Shown here piece by piece: positions 5,319 through 7,281 of a stretch of DNA of 7,281 nt. Below the pieces are notes generated by a model that was given only the letters and a program-made list of their open reading frames with translations, was not told the DNA's origin and searched no databases. The stretch is taken from positions 1 to 7,281 of the forward strand of contig JAUWDN010000044.1 in NCBI GenBank assembly GCA_030608765.1, read 5' to 3'. The DNA comes from Promethearchaeota archaeon (GTDB taxonomy: Archaea; Asgardarchaeota; Lokiarchaeia; Sigynarchaeales; SOKP01). How positions within the stretch are numbered: position 1 is the first letter of the stretch; every line of letters starts with the position of its first letter. The position numbers and the translations under genes are program-made.

Positions 5319-7281
5319 ATTTCTGATAAGAAAAGTAGGCAAAAACCACTTGAGGTTCCAGATGATATTTACCAGAATATTATAAATGATATTTTAGATA
5401 CAATAGTAGAAATTGATCTAAACGGCAATTTTACTTATGTAAGTCCTCAATGTTACCAAATGTTTGGATTTAACCCTCAGGAAGTCATTGGAAGAAAAGC
5501 TCTTAGATTTGTTCATCCTGACGATTTATTACATGTAATGAATAAAATGAAAACAGCGATAGAAGATCAAAAGCATATATCATATGAATATAGAGCAAAA
5601 CATAAAAATGGCGGGTATGTTCATGTTTCAGCTAAGGGAGGAATCATAAAACATAAAGGAATATCTAAATTAATAGCAGTAATTCGAGATATTACAGAAA
5701 AAAAAATCGCAGAAGTAAAGTTAGAAGATTCGGAACATCAATATCGCACTATTATTGAATCCATGGGAGACCCAATACATGTAGTCGATACAGATTTGAG
5801 GATTATTCTAACAAATAATACTTTTAAAAATTGGGTAAACAGATTCAAGATTAATCAAGATATTGTTGGGAGAAAAATATCTGAAGCTTTTACTTTTTTA
5901 CCGGAAAAAGTAATTGAAGAATATCACAGGGTTTTTGAAACGGGAGAAACTTTCATAAGTGAAGAATTCACACAACTTAACGAAAAAGCGATTTACACAG
6001 AAGTAAGGAAAATACCAATTTTCGTCGAAGGAAAAGTCATCCAAGTAATAACCATTGTAAAGGATATTACAGATAGAAAGATTGCTGAAATAAAATTAAA
6101 GGAATCTGAGAAGGAATTTCGAAATATTATTGAAAATACTAAGGATGCGATCGTCATAATAGATTATGAGGGAAAGTTATTATACATCTCACCTCAGTTA
6201 TCGAAGATTTTGAAAGGGAGAGAAATCAACAAGAACAGTAGATTCTTTCGTTATATCCATAAAGATGACATTAAGAAATTGATTTCTTTTTATAAAACTG
6301 CGCTTAAAGAGAAGAGTTTTCTTGAGCAACCCGTTGAGTTCAGAATTTTACCTAAATATGGAGATTACATATGGTTTTCAAGTTCATCTAAAAATTACTA
6401 CGATGACGAAAAAAACATTACTGGCTTTATTTCAACTCTTAAAGACATATCAGACAAGAAGATAGCTGAACAAAAGTTAAAAGAATCGGAACAAAAATAT
6501 CGTCTTATTACTGAACAATCTAATGATTTAATAAGGGTGATAAACGAGAAGTTTGAACTTGAGTATGTTAACGAACTTTCTCTTTTAAAGTTATTAGGGT
6601 ACTCAAAAGAAGAATTAATAGGAAAAAATTCTATTATATTAAACCGTCCAGAAGATTATAAAAAAATACGACGATTTATGCTTACTTTATTCAAAAAAGG
6701 GGAGAATATGCATGAAACGAGAATAAAGCATAAAAATGGTAGTTGGGTGTGGTTTGAAAACAAAGCCAAAGCTTTTATAGATGAAAAAGTAAACCAAAAG
6801 TATTTGTTTATATCTCGAGATATTACAGAAAGGAAAAAAACTGAAAAAGCTCTTAAAGAATCAGAGCAAAAATACCGACTAATCACCGAAAATTCTAACG
6901 ATTTAATAAGAGTGCTTAATGAAGATTTTCAAATAGAATATCTAAATGAACGAACTCATCTTCAAGTATTAGGATATACACAAGATGATTTGGTTGGAGA
7001 TTTTGATATTAAATTGAACCACCCCGAAGATTATACAAAAATAAGAAAATTCATGCTTAGATTATTCAAAAATAAGGAAGGGATTCATGTATCAAGGATG
7101 CGACATAAAAAAGGTAATTATTTGTGGTTTGAAGTTAAAGCAAAGATGTTCAAAGACGATCAGGGAAACCAAAAATACTTATTCATTTCTCGAAATATTA
7201 CAGAAAGAAGAAAAACAGAACTTGCATTAATGGAATCTGAAGAGAAATATCGAAATTTGTATAAAAACTCTCCTAATGCCG
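5316..7281 (+). CDS. multi-PAS sensor protein, probable histidine kinase (3' end missing)
   Basis: The frame is open for 655 codons from TTG 5316 to the right edge. It encodes five complete PAS/PAC units in tandem and the start of a sixth. Approximate residues are: PAS1 17-130, PAS2 143-250, PAS3 268-376, PAS4 393-502, PAS5 518-630, PAS6 from 642. Each ends in a PAC-type signature (IRDITEKK, VKDITDRK, LKDISDKK, SRDITERK, SRNITERR) and is joined to the next by a charged helical linker of the type ESEQKYR. PAS1 shows the typical VSPQ...MFGF...VIGRK...VHPDD pattern. There is no signal peptide and no membrane segment in the visible part, so it is probably a cytosolic sensor. Such arrays in archaea usually end in HisKA/HATPase domains, but no output domain is in the window, so kinase activity is inference. 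What the PAS domains bind cannot be told from sequence. PAS4 and PAS5 are a recent-looking duplication. Confidence 0.92.
   Translation, partial: MISDKKSRQKPLEVPDDIYQNIINDILDTIVEIDLNGNFTYVSPQCYQMFGFNPQEVIGRKALRFVHPDDLLHVMNKMKTAIEDQKHISYEYRAKHKNGGYVHVSAKGGIIKHKGISKLIAVIRDITEKKIAEVKLEDSEHQYRTIIESMGDPIHVVDTDLRIILTNNTFKNWVNRFKINQDIVGRKISEAFTFLPEKVIEEYHRVFETGETFISEEFTQLNEKAIYTEVRKIPIFVEGKVIQVITIVKDITDRKIAEIKLKESEKEFRNIIENTKDAIVIIDYEGKLLYISPQLSKILKGREINKNSRFFRYIHKDDIKKLISFYKTALKEKSFLEQPVEFRILPKYGDYIWFSSSSKNYYDDEKNITGFISTLKDISDKKIAEQKLKESEQKYRLITEQSNDLIRVINEKFELEYVNELSLLKLLGYSKEELIGKNSIILNRPEDYKKIRRFMLTLFKKGENMHETRIKHKNGSWVWFENKAKAFIDEKVNQKYLFISRDITERKKTEKALKESEQKYRLITENSNDLIRVLNEDFQIEYLNERTHLQVLGYTQDDLVGDFDIKLNHPEDYTKIRKFMLRLFKNKEGIHVSRMRHKKGNYLWFEVKAKMFKDDQGNQKYLFISRNITERRKTELALMESEEKYRNLYKNSPNA
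6492..7223 (+). repeat. tandem internal duplication encoding PAS4 and PAS5
   Basis: Two consecutive units of exactly 375 bases (125 codons) begin at 6492 and 6867. The register is the same at the start (QKYRLITE) and near the end (ISRDITERKKTE against ISRNITERRKTE), so there is no net insertion or deletion. The encoded units are strongly similar (KYRLITE-SNDLIRV-NE at the start, RPEDY/HPEDY in the middle, QKYLFISR at the end), while synonymous sites differ widely. The duplication is therefore not brand new. Confidence 0.85.

Noticed and set aside
6656..6886. Minus-strand ORF of 76 codons inside the PAS gene
   Set aside because: It is antisense to PAS4 and the linker to PAS5. Its Phe/Ser/Leu-rich composition is what the complement of Lys/Glu-rich coding DNA gives.
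1..7281. CRISPR array, insertion sequence, attachment site or toxin-antitoxin pair
   Set aside because: No regularly spaced repeats, transposase-like ORF or terminal inverted repeats were seen. The tRNA-Gly 3' end has no visible duplicate in the window that would mark an integrated element.

Overview
The window looks like a piece of an AT-rich archaeal chromosome. The archaeal assignment rests on three things: a KH-domain beta-CASP nuclease of the aCPSF1/FttA type, which is characteristic of archaea; an archaeal/eukaryotic-type elongation factor 2; and a tRNA-Gly gene without an encoded CCA end. Base composition, intergenic spacing, a multi-PAS sensor and an EF-2 without the diphthamide motif would suit an Asgard (Lokiarchaeota-like) genome, but that narrower placement is inference.

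Layout. Positions 1-1560 (minus strand) hold most of the aCPSF1/FttA gene, whose C-terminal end runs off the left edge. A 362-base AT-rich divergent spacer (1561-1922) separates it from purN (1923-2558, plus), a GAR formyltransferase of purine synthesis. The 210-base gap after purN contains a roughly 100-base GC-richer island closed by a perfect 8-bp inverted repeat, which I flag as a candidate non-coding RNA. A complete EF-2 family GTPase follows (2769-4958, plus). It converges, with only 15 bases between them, on a minus-strand tRNA-Gly(CCC) (4974-5044). After a 271-base AT-rich spacer, a long multi-PAS sensor protein starts at a TTG codon (5316) and runs off the right edge with no output domain yet in view.

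How the genes relate. Three loci belong to information processing (transcription termination/RNA cleavage, translation elongation, glycine tRNA), one to purine synthesis and one to signal sensing. Each appears to have its own promoter, so I see no operon.

The most notable feature is the EF-2. Its G domain (P-loop, switch I Thr, DTPGH, NKVD) and domain V are well conserved. The domain IV tip that should carry the diphthamide histidine (family pattern with HRG) is replaced by unrelated acidic sequence without any frame break. It is therefore likely a second, divergent EF-2 paralogue and not the cell's main translocase, unless this genome lacks a canonical copy. The second notable feature is the unassigned structured island between purN and the EF-2 gene.
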